Positions 54,470 through 62,931 of a DNA stretch of 64,000 bases are shown piece after piece. The notes beneath the pieces were generated by a model. It ran no database searches and was not told where the DNA came from. It was given only the letters and a program-made list of their open reading frames with translations. The position numbers and the translations under genes are program-made. How positions within the stretch are numbered: the stretch's first letter is position 1; each line of letters begins with the position of its first letter. The stretch comes from Paracoccus alcaliphilus (GTDB taxonomy: Bacteria; Pseudomonadota; Alphaproteobacteria; Rhodobacterales; Rhodobacteraceae), in NCBI RefSeq assembly GCF_028553725.1, contig NZ_CP067124.1, positions 1,994,001 to 2,058,000 on the forward strand, read 5' to 3'.

Positions 54470-54934
54470 ATGAGCGATATCTCTGTCAGCGAACGCAGGC
54501 TCAGCGCCGCGCTGGACCGGATCGACCGGATACTGGAAGCCGGTGGCGGTCGCCGCGCTGCCGAAGGTGGTCCCGCCCCGGACGAACTGACCGCCGTGCA
54601 GGAACGGCTGGATGCGGCCAATGACCAGATCGCCGCGCTGGCACGGGCGAATGATGCGCTGACCAATGCCAACCGCGCCCTGATCGACGGCGAGGATGTG
54701 GGCGAGGACGGCGTCCGGCGCGCGCTGGAGGCCGAGATCAGCGCCCTGCGTGCCGCGCGCGGCGCCGAGATCACGCAATTGGGAGAGTTGATGGCCGAGC
54801 TTGAGCGTTATCTTGGCAATGCCGGTTCCGCCGCTCCGGTCACGCCCGAGGTGATCGGCGATGCCGGTGGGCTGCCCGAGGCGGATGATGATGCCGGGGC
54901 CGAAACAGGCGATGCGCAGGAAGAGGGCAGGTAG
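54470..54934 (+). CDS. Coiled-coil protein upstream of zapA
   Basis: A 154-residue acidic protein without named family. Residues 1-25 (SVSERRLSAALDRIDRILEA) and 38-112 (ELTAVQERLDAANDQIAALA, RRALEAEISALRAARGAEIT) look like coiled coil. The tail is Asp/Glu/Ala-rich and disordered. The zapA ATG follows its TAG immediately, so the two are in one transcript. The position suggests a role at the division ring, perhaps analogous to ZapB, but sequence does not prove it. Confidence 0.75.
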   Translation: MSDISVSERRLSAALDRIDRILEAGGGRRAAEGGPAPDELTAVQERLDAANDQIAALARANDALTNANRALIDGEDVGEDGVRRALEAEISALRAARGAEITQLGELMAELERYLGNAGSAAPVTPEVIGDAGGLPEADDDAGAETGDAQEEGR

Positions 54935-55297
54935 ATGGCCGAAGTCGAATTCACCATCGGACACAAGGAATACAGCCTTTCAGCGCAGGATGGCGAGGAA
55001 AAGCTGCTGAAACGCGCGGCGCAGGTTCTGGATGCCGAGGCGCAGGCGATTCTGGGGCAGGCCGGGCGCGTGCCCGAACCGCGCCTGCTGCTGCTGGCCG
55101 GGCTGATGCTGGCCGACCGCTTTGCCAGTATGGAAGAGCGTGCCGAAAGGGCCGAGCGTCATCTGAACCGGCTGCAATCGAACCCCCAGCGGGTCGAGGT
55201 TCCGGTGATCCCGTCAGAGCTGAAAGAGGCGATGGCCGAACTGGCCGCCCGCGCCGAGGCTTTGGCCGAACGTCTGGAAGATCAGCGCGACGAGTGA
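54935..55297 (+). CDS. zapA: Cell division protein ZapA
   Basis: FtsZ-bundling factor, 120 residues. Family signs are VEFTIGHKEYSLSAQDGEEK, LLKRAAQVLDAEAQAILGQ, PEPRLLLLAGLMLADRF and a C-terminal coiled coil from about residue 65. It is encoded directly after the coiled-coil gene without any gap. No 6S RNA gene, often found next to zapA, is visible in the short space after it. Confidence 0.92.
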   Translation: MAEVEFTIGHKEYSLSAQDGEEKLLKRAAQVLDAEAQAILGQAGRVPEPRLLLLAGLMLADRFASMEERAERAERHLNRLQSNPQRVEVPVIPSELKEAMAELAARAEALAERLEDQRDE

Positions 55298-55310
55298 TTC
55301 TGATTGCCCG

Positions 55311-55325
55311 TTAACGCGGCGTTAA
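55311..55325. promoter_or_regulatory. CtrA-type box TTAA-N7-TTAA
   Basis: TTAACGCGGCGTTAA matches the full CtrA consensus TTAA-N7-TTAA. It sits between zapA and the lipoprotein gene, 24 nt before the latter. It is a good candidate because TTAA is rare in this GC-rich sequence. The spacing rule alone is still weak evidence. Confidence 0.45.
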
Positions 55326-55348
55326 TCCATTGTCGCGATGATGCGGGT

Positions 55349-55669
55349 ATGAAGCTGATTCTGCCCCTCATATCCCTGATCGCCGTCCTGTCGGGCTGCG
55401 CCACTCCGTCGCCCGACATGATGGGTGCGGCGCGGCACGAGATCTCGGTCGGTGGCATGGATTTCGTCGTTTTCCATTATGGCGCGGAGGCCGAGGTGGT
55501 GCGCATGGGCTATCTGACCCGGCGCGAACGCGATCCGGTGCCGCAGCTGATGATCCGGGCGGCAGAGGCCACGACCGGCTGCGCGGTGATACCCGGCAGC
55601 ATGACCACGAAAATCCCCGGCGATACCGGCGTGGCCAGATTCGATCTGGATTGCGGATGGGGAACCTAG
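55349..55669 (+). CDS. Small lipoprotein
   Basis: A 106-residue predicted lipoprotein: signal MKLILPLISLIAVLSGC with lipobox LSGC (Cys17). The mature part is beta-rich with FDLDCGWGT at its end and one more cysteine in TTGCAV. There is no recognised family. A CtrA-like box is just upstream. The stop overlaps the stop of the convergent hydrolase by 3 nt. Confidence 0.75.
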   Translation: MKLILPLISLIAVLSGCATPSPDMMGAARHEISVGGMDFVVFHYGAEAEVVRMGYLTRRERDPVPQLMIRAAEATTGCAVIPGSMTTKIPGDTGVARFDLDCGWGT

Positions 55670-56436
55670 CCCTCGCCCAGAAACACCGCCAGCGTCTCGG
55701 ACAGGGCTTCGGGCTGATCGGCATGCAGCCAGTGGCCGGCATCCTTCAGCGTGACCAGCCGCGCCTGCGGGAAATAGGCGCGGATCTCGACCTCTCCCTG
55801 CCGGGTAACATAGTCGGATTGCGCGCCGCTGATGAACAGCGCCGGACCGCCAAAGCTGCCGCGCGGCAGGCCTGCGGGCCAGCCGACGATCCCGGACATT
55901 TCGCGGGCAAGGACGGGCAGGTTCAGCTTCCAGCGCGCCGGATCGGTCTTGATATCCAGCGATTGCAGGAAGAACGCCCGCAGCCTGCTGTCGTCGAGCT
56001 GTTCCGCCAGCCTAAGGTCGGCTTCGCTGCGCCGGTCGATGCCGTTCAGGTCGATGGCCTGCATCGCCGCCGCATATTGCGTCTGGTCATGCTGATAGAC
56101 GACGGGTGCGATATCCATCACCACCAGCTTGCGCAGCAGTTCGGGCCGCGTCAGCGCCAGCACCATCGCCGCCTTGCCGCCCATCGAATGCCCCGCCAGA
56201 TCGACCTTGCCGCCATGCGCTTCGATCACCTCGACCAGATCCCCGGCCATGGAATCGTAATCGTGACGCTCGGAACGCGGGCTGTCGCCGTGATTGCGCT
56301 GGTCCACAAGGATCACCCGCCGCGATTCAGCCAGCCGCCGGGCAATGGCGCCCAGATTGCGGCCCTGACCATACAGCCCGTGAACGATCAGCACCGGCAC
56401 ACCGCCCTCTGGCCCGGAAATGATTTGGTTCAGCAT
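55666..56436 (-). CDS. Alpha/beta-fold hydrolase (YbfF-like esterase)
   Basis: A 256-residue cytoplasmic esterase-type hydrolase. Signs are VLIVHGLYGQGRNLGAIA, VDQRNHGDSP, the nucleophile elbow AGHSMGGK (Ser84), SGAQSDYV with Asp and DAGHWLHADQPE with the catalytic His. This set matches YbfF-type thioesterases or esterases of short acyl groups. The physiological substrate is not known. The ATG at 56436 is the family start. Confidence 0.88.
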   Translation of the reverse strand: MLNQIISGPEGGVPVLIVHGLYGQGRNLGAIARRLAESRRVILVDQRNHGDSPRSERHDYDSMAGDLVEVIEAHGGKVDLAGHSMGGKAAMVLALTRPELLRKLVVMDIAPVVYQHDQTQYAAAMQAIDLNGIDRRSEADLRLAEQLDDSRLRAFFLQSLDIKTDPARWKLNLPVLAREMSGIVGWPAGLPRGSFGGPALFISGAQSDYVTRQGEVEIRAYFPQARLVTLKDAGHWLHADQPEALSETLAVFLGEG

Positions 56437-56509
56437 CACGTCTCCGCCTGTCACATCGGTGGTTCGGGGCGGCTGGTGCCGCCGCCCCATCCCGTCTATC
56501 CTGCGCGGC

Positions 56510-56908
56510 ATGAGGCAACAAGCAAAGACCATCGACGATATCCGGCGCATGGCGGACGAGGTGGCGCAACTGATGGTGTCGCGCTTTGGCGGCGGCAGGT
56601 CCGGCGACCGGCCCAGCCTGGACGAGATGTTCCGCCGCCGTGGTGCCGCCCTGCCGCGCCGCCTGCGGGGACCGGCCCGGCGGCTGGCCGAGGCCGATCG
56701 GCGATGCGCCCAGCCCCGCGTCGGACGACAACAGGACATGCGCGCCGTCAGCCGCGCCTATCATGCGCTGACCAGCCATCTGCGCCCGTTGGGAGAGGTC
56801 AGCCGCTTTCAGAACCGGGCGCTGCATATCGGCGCCTCGGTCGCGCTGGCGTTGCTGTTGATCGCGGCGGGGGCGATCTGGATCATGTTGCGTCGCGGCA
56901 CGCTCTGA
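56510..56908 (+). CDS. Hypothetical tail-anchored membrane protein
   Basis: I do not recognise a family. The 132-residue protein has a basic, arginine-rich soluble part (SRFGGGRSGDRPSLDEMFRR, LPRRLRGPARRLAEADRR) and one C-terminal membrane helix (ALHIGASVALALLLIAAGAI, residues about 104-125) ending MLRRGTL. It looks tail-anchored in the inner membrane with a cationic cytoplasmic domain. It stands alone between a hydrolase and an MFS exporter. Confidence 0.65.
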   Translation: MRQQAKTIDDIRRMADEVAQLMVSRFGGGRSGDRPSLDEMFRRRGAALPRRLRGPARRLAEADRRCAQPRVGRQQDMRAVSRAYHALTSHLRPLGEVSRFQNRALHIGASVALALLLIAAGAIWIMLRRGTL

Positions 56909-56994
56909 CCAGATCGTGAACCCGATGCAAAGCCGCTTGCGGATGCTGCGCCGCGGCATATGTTAGGGCGAACATCCCTCAGGAACACGCCGCA

Positions 56995-58182
56995 ATGACC
57001 CATCCCCGCAGCACACGCAACGCCATCCTTGCGATGGCGCTTGGCGCCTTTGCCATCGGCACATCCGAATTCGCCGCGATGGGGCTGTTGCCCTATTTCG
57101 CCGCCGATCTGTCGATCACCGAACCACAGGCGGGCCACGTTATCAGCGCCTATGCGCTGGGGGTGGTGGTCGGCGCGCCGCTGACCTCGATTCTGGGCGC
57201 GCGGTTGCCAAGGCGGCGCTATCTGGCCGCGCTGATGGCTGCCTATGGGATGATGAACCTGCTGGCGGCGATTCTGCCGGGATTGTCGGCGCTGACGGTG
57301 ACGCGGTTTCTGGCCGGACTGCCGCATGGCGGTTTTCTGGGCGTGGCGATGCTCTATGCCGCCGATGCGCTGCCGCGCGAGAAACGGGCAAGGGGTGTCG
57401 CGCAGGTGCTGCTGGGGCTGACGCTGGCCAATGTCGCCGGTGTGCCTCTGGCCGGGGCGCTGGGGCAGGGGATCGGCTGGCGCTGGGGCTTTGCCTTGCC
57501 GGGGGTGATCGCGCTGATCTCGGCCGGGGCGATTCTGCGGCTGGCCCCGCGAGTCGGAGGCGATCCCGACGCGCGACCGCTGGCCGAGCTGAGGGCGCTG
57601 AGCAATCCGCGCGTGCTGTGGCTGCTGGCCGTGAGCGCGGTCGGTTTTGGCGGGCTGTTTTCGGTCTATTCCTTCCTGACCGCCGCGATGCTGGCCACCA
57701 CCGACGGTCCGGATTGGGCGATTCCGCTGGCGCTGGCGATGTTCGGGGTCGGCGGCACCTTGGGAACATGGGGCGCGGGGCGGTTCACCGAAATACTTGG
57801 CAGCACCCGCGCGGCCTATCTGAGCCTTGCGCTGATGGCGGTGACGCAGGGGTTCGCGGCACTGGCGGTTGGCGACTGGGTGCTGATGGTTCTGTCGTCC
57901 TTCGCGCTGGCGGCGGGGGCCGGGCTGGTCATTCCGTTGCAGACCAAGCTGATGGATGTGGCGGGCCCGGCGCAGAACATGGCGGCGTCGATGAACCACG
58001 CATCCTTCAACGCGGCCAACGCGCTGGGGGCCTGGCTGGGCGGCGCGGCGCTGGCCGCAGGCTGGGGCTGGTCGTCGCCCGGGCTGGTCGGGATCGCGCT
58101 TACGGCTGCGGGGGCGGTGGTTCTGACCCTGGCTCTCTGGTCGGAAAGGACAGCCGCGGCGGCGGCAGGCTGCGCAAGATGA
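56995..58182 (+). CDS. MFS exporter (DHA1 family)
   Basis: A 395-residue major facilitator with 12 hydrophobic helices. The start ILAMALGAFAIGTSEFAAMG and GLLPYFAADLSITEPQAGHVISAYALGVVVGAPL are characteristic of the DHA1 sugar-efflux or drug-efflux AraJ/YdhP-like group. A GARLPRR motif A is in loop 2-3. The substrate cannot be inferred. Its 3' end overlaps the convergent DUF599 gene by 83 nt. Confidence 0.92.
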   Translation: MTHPRSTRNAILAMALGAFAIGTSEFAAMGLLPYFAADLSITEPQAGHVISAYALGVVVGAPLTSILGARLPRRRYLAALMAAYGMMNLLAAILPGLSALTVTRFLAGLPHGGFLGVAMLYAADALPREKRARGVAQVLLGLTLANVAGVPLAGALGQGIGWRWGFALPGVIALISAGAILRLAPRVGGDPDARPLAELRALSNPRVLWLLAVSAVGFGGLFSVYSFLTAAMLATTDGPDWAIPLALAMFGVGGTLGTWGAGRFTEILGSTRAAYLSLALMAVTQGFAALAVGDWVLMVLSSFALAAGAGLVIPLQTKLMDVAGPAQNMAASMNHASFNAANALGAWLGGAALAAGWGWSSPGLVGIALTAAGAVVLTLALWSERTAAAAAGCAR

Positions 58183-58867
58183 CCTGCCGCGAGGTCGAGG
58201 CGAATTCCCGCCGCCAGGTCACATAAAGCACCACTGCCGTGCTGAGAACCAGCGCCCATGTCCCGGCCATCCAGCCAAGCGCACCCAGCGCGAAATAGAC
58301 GCTGCGCAGCCCGGCATTGAAGTTGCGCGCGGCGGTGATGTTCAGATCCGCCGCCTGCATCGCCCGCTGCATGGCGGCGGGGTCGTGCGGGTCGTTGGGG
58401 ACCGCCGCCATCATCACCGCGCAATAGCCGAACAGCCGATGCGCCCAGACGAATTTCAGGAAGGCGTTGACGACGAAGAACATCGTCACCAGCAGCTTGG
58501 CGCGCAGCAGGGCGCCGGTGACATCAAGGATCTCGATCCCCTCGGCCAGACCCAGCAACCGCTCGGAATTGCCGATCAGCGCCAGAAGGCCGCCGGTCGC
58601 GATCATGCAGGCCGAGGCGAAGAACGAGGTGCCCTCGCGCAGCGTCGTCAGGATGTTGGCATCGAAGATGCGTGGGTCGCGCGCGACGAATTGCCTCATC
58701 CATTCGCGCCGGAACCGCGTCATCAGCACCGAGACCGATGGCTGGCCTGCGGGCGGGCGCTCGATCAGCCAGCCGATGCCATACCAGCAGATGAAAAGCA
58801 GCAGCACCGCCAGAATGTCGGGCAGGCCAAGGGTGATCGAGAGGGGCAGATCGAAGCGCATGTCCAA
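58100..58867 (-). CDS. DUF599 membrane protein
   Basis: A 255-residue DUF599 protein with about four membrane helices and the typical segments DILAVLLLFICWYGIGWLIE, RREWMRQFVARDPRIFDANI and VFVWAHRLFGYCAVMMAAVPND-like FVWAHRLFGYCAVMMAAVPN. AARNFNAGLRSVYFALGALGW is also typical. Function unknown. The last 25 or so residues are Pro-rich and lie antisense to the MFS gene. Start could be residue 1 or 3. Confidence 0.85.
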   Translation of the reverse strand: MDMRFDLPLSITLGLPDILAVLLLFICWYGIGWLIERPPAGQPSVSVLMTRFRREWMRQFVARDPRIFDANILTTLREGTSFFASACMIATGGLLALIGNSERLLGLAEGIEILDVTGALLRAKLLVTMFFVVNAFLKFVWAHRLFGYCAVMMAAVPNDPHDPAAMQRAMQAADLNITAARNFNAGLRSVYFALGALGWMAGTWALVLSTAVVLYVTWRREFASTSRQVILRSLPPPRLSFPTREPGSEPPPPQP

Positions 58868-58940
58868 GGTTTAGGCCCGCGCCCGGCAGGTTGAAAGTCC
58901 CATTGATGGGGACGCGGTCATTTCGGCGGGCGGGCCAGGT

Positions 58941-58969
58941 CTTGAAACCGTCGCGGGGCTTTCCCAGAT
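58941..58969 (+). promoter_or_regulatory. Putative heat-shock (RpoH) promoter of hsp20
   Basis: CTTGAAA at 58941-58947 and CCCAGAT at 58963-58969 with 15 nt between them resemble the sigma-32 consensus CTTGAAA and CCCCATNT. It lies about 92 nt upstream of the small heat-shock gene, consistent with that role. Confidence 0.45.
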
Positions 58970-59060
58970 CAGGTCTGTCGGCGGCCACAATGGCGCCGGT
59001 GAACCGCCCGCCCGGATGATCGGGGGGCAATGACAACATCGCTTTGGAAGGATGTAACCC

Positions 59061-59513
59061 ATGCGTAGCTTTGACCTGACCCCGCTTTATCGCGCCTCGG
59101 TCGGCTTTGACCGGTTGGCGGATGTCATGGACCGGGCCCTGTCGGCCGATGTCGCCGCGCCCACCTATCCCCCCTATAATATCGAAAAGACCGGCGAGGA
59201 TACCTATCGCATCTCGATCGCCGTGGCCGGATTCGCCGCGGATGATCTGGATGTCGAGGTCCGCGACGGCGCCGTGATCGTCTCGGCCCGCAAGGCGGAT
59301 GAGGATGACAGCCGGACCTATCTGCATCGCGGCATCGCCACCCGCGCCTTCGAGCGCAAGTTCACCTTGGCCGATCATGTCCGCGTCGAGGGTGCGAGCC
59401 ATGTGGACGGCATGCTGCATATCGACCTGCTGCGCGAGATCCCCGAGGCGCTGAAACCGCGCCGGATCGAGATCGCGAAATCGGCGGCGAAGGTCGAAAA
59501 ACTGGACGCCTGA
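59061..59513 (+). CDS. Small heat-shock protein, Hsp20/IbpA family
   Basis: ATP-independent holdase, 150 residues, with the alpha-crystallin domain (about residues 38-135). MRSFDLTPLYRASVGFDRL and YPPYNIEKTGEDTYRISIAVAGF are typical of IbpA-type alphaproteobacterial proteins, as is GIATRAFERKFTLADHV. GGAAGGA precedes the ATG. A CTTGAAA-type promoter is upstream, and a strong hairpin terminator follows. Confidence 0.95.
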   Translation: MRSFDLTPLYRASVGFDRLADVMDRALSADVAAPTYPPYNIEKTGEDTYRISIAVAGFAADDLDVEVRDGAVIVSARKADEDDSRTYLHRGIATRAFERKFTLADHVRVEGASHVDGMLHIDLLREIPEALKPRRIEIAKSAAKVEKLDA

Positions 59514-59529
59514 GGGCGGTTGGCTAACG

Positions 59530-59552
59530 CTGGGGGACTTTGCGTCCCCCAG
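59530..59552. terminator. Terminator hairpin between hsp20 and recR
   Basis: Perfect 9-bp stem CTGGGGGAC / GTCCCCCAG with loop TTTGC, 17 nt after the hsp20 stop and before the end of convergent recR. Confidence 0.7.
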
Positions 59553-59586
59553 ACCCCCTGCAGGATATTTGCACACCAGAGATGGG
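59553..59586. repeat. Intergenic repeat element, copy D
   Basis: ACCCCCTGCAGGATATTTGC followed by ACACCAGAGATGGG, directly after the hairpin at 59530. It matches copy B at 12075-12108 closely and shares ACCCCC and TATTTG with copy A. Confidence 0.6.
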
Positions 59587-59601
59587 AAGGGCGCGGCTTT
59601 T

Positions 59602-60201
59602 TCAGATGCGGCGGCGGGCGCGCAGGGCGGCGCTGATGGTACCATCGTCGAGGTAGTCGAGCTCGCCGCCGATGGGGACGCCCTGCGCAAGGCCGGTGAT
59701 GGTGACCGCGGTCTGATCGAGCGCGTCGGCGATGTAATGGGCGGTGGTCTGGCCCTCGACCGTGGCGTTGAGCGCAAGGATCACTTCGGTCATGGAGTCG
59801 CGGGTGATACGGTCGATCAGTTCGGGGATGCGCAGGTCCTCGGGGCCGATTTCGTCCAGCGCCGAGAGGGTGCCACCGAGAACGTGATAGCGGCCCCGGA
59901 AGGCACCGCCGCGTTCGAGCGCCCAGAGGTCGGCCACATCCTGAACCACGCAGATTTCGCCATTGGCGCGGGCGGGGTCGGTGCAGATCGCGCAGATGTC
60001 GCGGTCGGTGATGTTGCCGCAGCTCAGGCATTCGCGCGAGTTCATGGCCACGCGCTCTATCAGCGTTGCAAGCTGCGCCATCTGGCCGCCGCGTTTGCGG
60101 ATCAGTTGCAGCACGATGCGCCGGGCCGAGCGGGGCCCGAGACCGGGCAACCGCGCCAGAAGCCCGATCAGCGCCTGAATGTCGTCGCTGCCTGCCTCCA
60201 T
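59602..60201 (-). CDS. recR: Recombination mediator RecR
   Basis: Works with RecF and RecO to load RecA at gaps. The 199-residue protein has the N-terminal helix-hairpin-helix ([20 protein letters not shown]), a C4 zinc finger ([16 protein letters not shown]) and a Toprim domain ([17 protein letters not shown]). Last gene in the dnaX, ybaB, recR operon. Confidence 0.97.
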   Translation of the reverse strand: MEAGSDDIQALIGLLARLPGLGPRSARRIVLQLIRKRGGQMAQLATLIERVAMNSRECLSCGNITDRDICAICTDPARANGEICVVQDVADLWALERGGAFRGRYHVLGGTLSALDEIGPEDLRIPELIDRITRDSMTEVILALNATVEGQTTAHYIADALDQTAVTITGLAQGVPIGGELDYLDDGTISAALRARRRI

Positions 60202-60208
60202 CAGCGGG

Positions 60209-60553
60209 TCAGAAGGGCAGTTTCATATCGGCGGGCAGGCCCAGGTCCTGAGTGATGCGGGCCATTTCCTCTTGCATCTTTTCCTGTGCGCGGCGTTGGG
60301 CATCCTTGACCGCAGCCAGGATCAGGTCCTCGACCACCTCTTTTTCGCTGGGAACGAAGATCGAGGGGTCGATATCCAGAGCCGTCAGTTCGCCCTTGGC
60401 GGTGGCGGTGGCCTTGACCAGACCGGCGCCGGATTCGCCGGTCACCGTCAGCTTGTCCAGATCCGCCTGCATCTGCTGCATGCGGTCCTGCATGTCCTTC
60501 GCGGCCTTCATCATTCTGGTCATGTCGCCAAGACCGCCCAAGCCCTTGATCAT
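60209..60553 (-). CDS. ybaB: YbaB/EbfC family nucleoid-associated protein
   Basis: A 114-residue DNA-binding protein that dimerises to a tweezer shape. Signs are [40 protein letters not shown] and a final [10 protein letters not shown]. It is 3 nt after dnaX and 7 nt before recR, the standard order. Confidence 0.95.
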   Translation of the reverse strand: MIKGLGGLGDMTRMMKAAKDMQDRMQQMQADLDKLTVTGESGAGLVKATATAKGELTALDIDPSIFVPSEKEVVEDLILAAVKDAQRRAQEKMQEEMARITQDLGLPADMKLPF

Positions 60554-60556
60554 CTG

Positions 60557-62326
60557 TCAGTCCTCATCCTCGAACGGGTCCCATTCCTCGACTTCGGCGA
60601 CGGGACCGTGCTGCGTGTCATGCGGGTTGTCTTCGGGGCCAAAGTCGGGTTCGGCCTCGGGCGCGATGCGGCTGATCGCGGTCAGTTTCGCGCCGGGAAA
60701 GGCGGCAAAGACCTGCTGCACGATCGGCAGTTCCATGGCGCGGGCGCGGGCGGCCTGCTGCTCGGCCTCGCGGGTCTCGGCGATGGTGGGTGCGCCGCCG
60801 GTATTCGTCACGCTGACCGCCCAACGCTGGCCGCCGGTCCAGCCACGCAGCCGTTCGGCCAATCGCTGCGCCAGATCGGCGGGGGCGTTGCCGCGTGGTT
60901 CGAATTCGATCCGGCCGGGGCTGTAGCGCACCAGCGCCACATGGTTTTCGACCTGCATCAGCAGCAGCATGTCGCCCATGCGCCGGATCATCTGCGTGAC
61001 CGAATCGAAATCGGGGAAATCGGCGAAGGCTTCGGGGGACAGCGCCAGCGCGGCGGCGCCGGATCGGGCGACGACAGATGCCGCACGGGGGGCTTGAGCT
61101 GAGGGTGCGCCTGCCGGGGCCTGTCCCGCCGGGGCGGCGCGTCTGGTGAAATCGCCAGCGGCCTGCGCCTGCTGCACCTTGCGGATCAGCGTCTCTGGGT
61201 CGGGCAGGTCGGCGACATGGGTCAGCCGGATCACCGCCATCTCTGCCGCCATCATGGCGTTGGGTGCGGCCGAGACCTCTTCCAGCGCCTTCAGCAGCAT
61301 CTGCCACATCCGCGTCAGCACCCGCATGGCCAGTCGGTCGGCCAAGGTCTGGCCGCGCGTGCGCTCATCTGGTGAAATCGTCGGGTCTTCAATTGCTTGC
61401 GGCGTGATTTTGACGATCGAGATCCAATGCGTGATCTCGGCCAGATCGCGCAGCACGGCGACCGGATCGGCGCCATCGGAATATTGAGACTGCAATTCGG
61501 TCAGGGCGGCGGCCGCATCGCCGCGCAGGATCATCTCGAACAGGTCGATCACCCGGCCCCGGTCGGCAAGGCCCAGCATGGCGCGGACCTGATCGGCGGT
61601 AGTTTCGCCCGCGCCGTGGCTGATCGACTGATCCAGCAGGCTGGTCGCGTCGCGGGCAGAGCCCTCGGCCGCGCGGGTAATCAGCGCCAGCGCGTCATCA
61701 GAGATCTGCGCGCTCTCGGCCGTGGCGATGCGCCGCAGAAGCGCGATCATCACCTCTGGCTCGATCCGGCGCAGGTCGAATCGTTGGCAGCGCGACAGGA
61801 CGGTGACCGGCACCTTGCGGATCTCGGTCGTGGCGAAGATGAATTTCACATGCGGGGGCGGTTCCTCCAGCGTTTTCAGCAATGCGTTGAAGGCGCTGGT
61901 GGACAGCATGTGGACTTCGTCGATGATATAGATCTTGTAGCGCGCAGAGGCCGCGCGATAGTGAACCGATTCAATGATTTCGCGGATATCACCGACGCCG
62001 GTGCGTGATGCCGCGTCCATTTCCAGCACATCGACATGACGGCCTTCGCTGATCGCGGTGCAATGTTCGCAAGTCCCGCAGGGTTCGGTCGTCGGCCCGC
62101 CCGCGCCATCGGGGCCGATGCAGTTCATGCCCTTGGCGATGATCCGGGCGGTGGTGGTTTTGCCGGTGCCGCGAATCCCGGTCATGATGAAGGCCTGCGC
62201 GATGCGGTCGGCAGCAAAGGCGTTCTTCAGCGTCCGCACCATCGCATCCTGACCGACCAGATCGGCAAAGGTCTCGGGCCGGTATTTGCGGGCCAGAACC
62301 TGATAGGTTTGCTGTGTGTCGGTCAT
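60557..62326 (-). CDS. dnaX: DNA polymerase III subunit gamma/tau
   Basis: Clamp-loader ATPase of the replicase. The 589-residue protein has YQVLARKYRPETFADLVGQD, Walker A GIRGTGKT (50-57), zinc cysteines at 69, 83, 86 and 89, DEVHMLS, and the SRC box LSRCQRFDLRRI. The C-terminal third is the tau-like extension, with Ala/Pro-rich linker near 400-420 and DWDPFEDED-like acidic end (WDPFEDED). I did not see a slippery stretch for a gamma frameshift. Divergent from the lipoprotein gene. Confidence 0.97.
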   Translation of the reverse strand: MTDTQQTYQVLARKYRPETFADLVGQDAMVRTLKNAFAADRIAQAFIMTGIRGTGKTTTARIIAKGMNCIGPDGAGGPTTEPCGTCEHCTAISEGRHVDVLEMDAASRTGVGDIREIIESVHYRAASARYKIYIIDEVHMLSTSAFNALLKTLEEPPPHVKFIFATTEIRKVPVTVLSRCQRFDLRRIEPEVMIALLRRIATAESAQISDDALALITRAAEGSARDATSLLDQSISHGAGETTADQVRAMLGLADRGRVIDLFEMILRGDAAAALTELQSQYSDGADPVAVLRDLAEITHWISIVKITPQAIEDPTISPDERTRGQTLADRLAMRVLTRMWQMLLKALEEVSAAPNAMMAAEMAVIRLTHVADLPDPETLIRKVQQAQAAGDFTRRAAPAGQAPAGAPSAQAPRAASVVARSGAAALALSPEAFADFPDFDSVTQMIRRMGDMLLLMQVENHVALVRYSPGRIEFEPRGNAPADLAQRLAERLRGWTGGQRWAVSVTNTGGAPTIAETREAEQQAARARAMELPIVQQVFAAFPGAKLTAISRIAPEAEPDFGPEDNPHDTQHGPVAEVEEWDPFEDED

Positions 62327-62498
62327 CGTACCCTCGGCAGTTGCGTCACATTAACGGTGCCGGGCTCCATCGACAACCTGCGCCTTCATTATCTGTCCGT
62401 GAGTTCGTTGGATAAAATTCAACACATTGATTTATATCGTTTTAAGGCGGATCTGGTATCGGTGTGTATGTCTGTTTTCTTTATCCTGCGGAGTTGAA
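62327..62498. promoter_or_regulatory. AT-richer divergent region between dnaX and lipoprotein gene
   Basis: No gene. Within it, 62410-62450 (AAAATTCAACACATTGATTT and on) is much richer in A and T than the rest of the window and probably contains the lipoprotein promoter. Confidence 0.35.
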
Positions 62499-62903
62499 AT
62501 GACGTTCCCATTTTCCAAGTGGTTGTTGGCCACTTCCATGTTGGGTCTCGCAGCCTGCGCCCAGACATCGATCCAGCCGATGTCCAAGGACACCTTCAAG
62601 GTTGCAACCAATGCTGCTCCCGCCTGCGGGCCTGCCGGGGCGCGAAATGTGGCCTTCAAGACGGCGGCAATCGAGGTCATCCGGAAGGGTGGTGATAGAT
62701 TCGTGGTTGCTGGCGACCATGCCGACAGCGGTTTGCAAGGAGACTTTTTCTCTGGTTTTCAGCAGAACTATTCGCAGGGAATGGTTATCAGGATGGTCGA
62801 GCAGGGATCCAGCGAGGCCGCGAATGCGCTCTCGGCGCGTGAGACATTGGGCAGCAACTGGCAAGAACTTGTCAGAAAGGGCGCGCCCACAACGTGCGGC
62901 TGA
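62499..62903 (+). CDS. Putative lipoprotein in AT-richer island
   Basis: A 134-residue protein with signal MTFPFSKWLLATSMLGLAAC (Cys20, lipobox LAAC), then TSIQPMSKDTFKVATNAAPACG and SQGMVIRMVEQGSSEAANALSARETLG. No family recognised. The codon choices and the upstream region are less GC-rich than the neighbours, hinting at recent acquisition. It lies between dnaX and the SRP RNA gene, both conserved. The start at 62499 has only a modest GGAG upstream. Confidence 0.7.
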   Translation: MTFPFSKWLLATSMLGLAACAQTSIQPMSKDTFKVATNAAPACGPAGARNVAFKTAAIEVIRKGGDRFVVAGDHADSGLQGDFFSGFQQNYSQGMVIRMVEQGSSEAANALSARETLGSNWQELVRKGAPTTCG

Positions 62904-62931
62904 CTAATCCAATGAGTGCGCGGGAAAGGGT

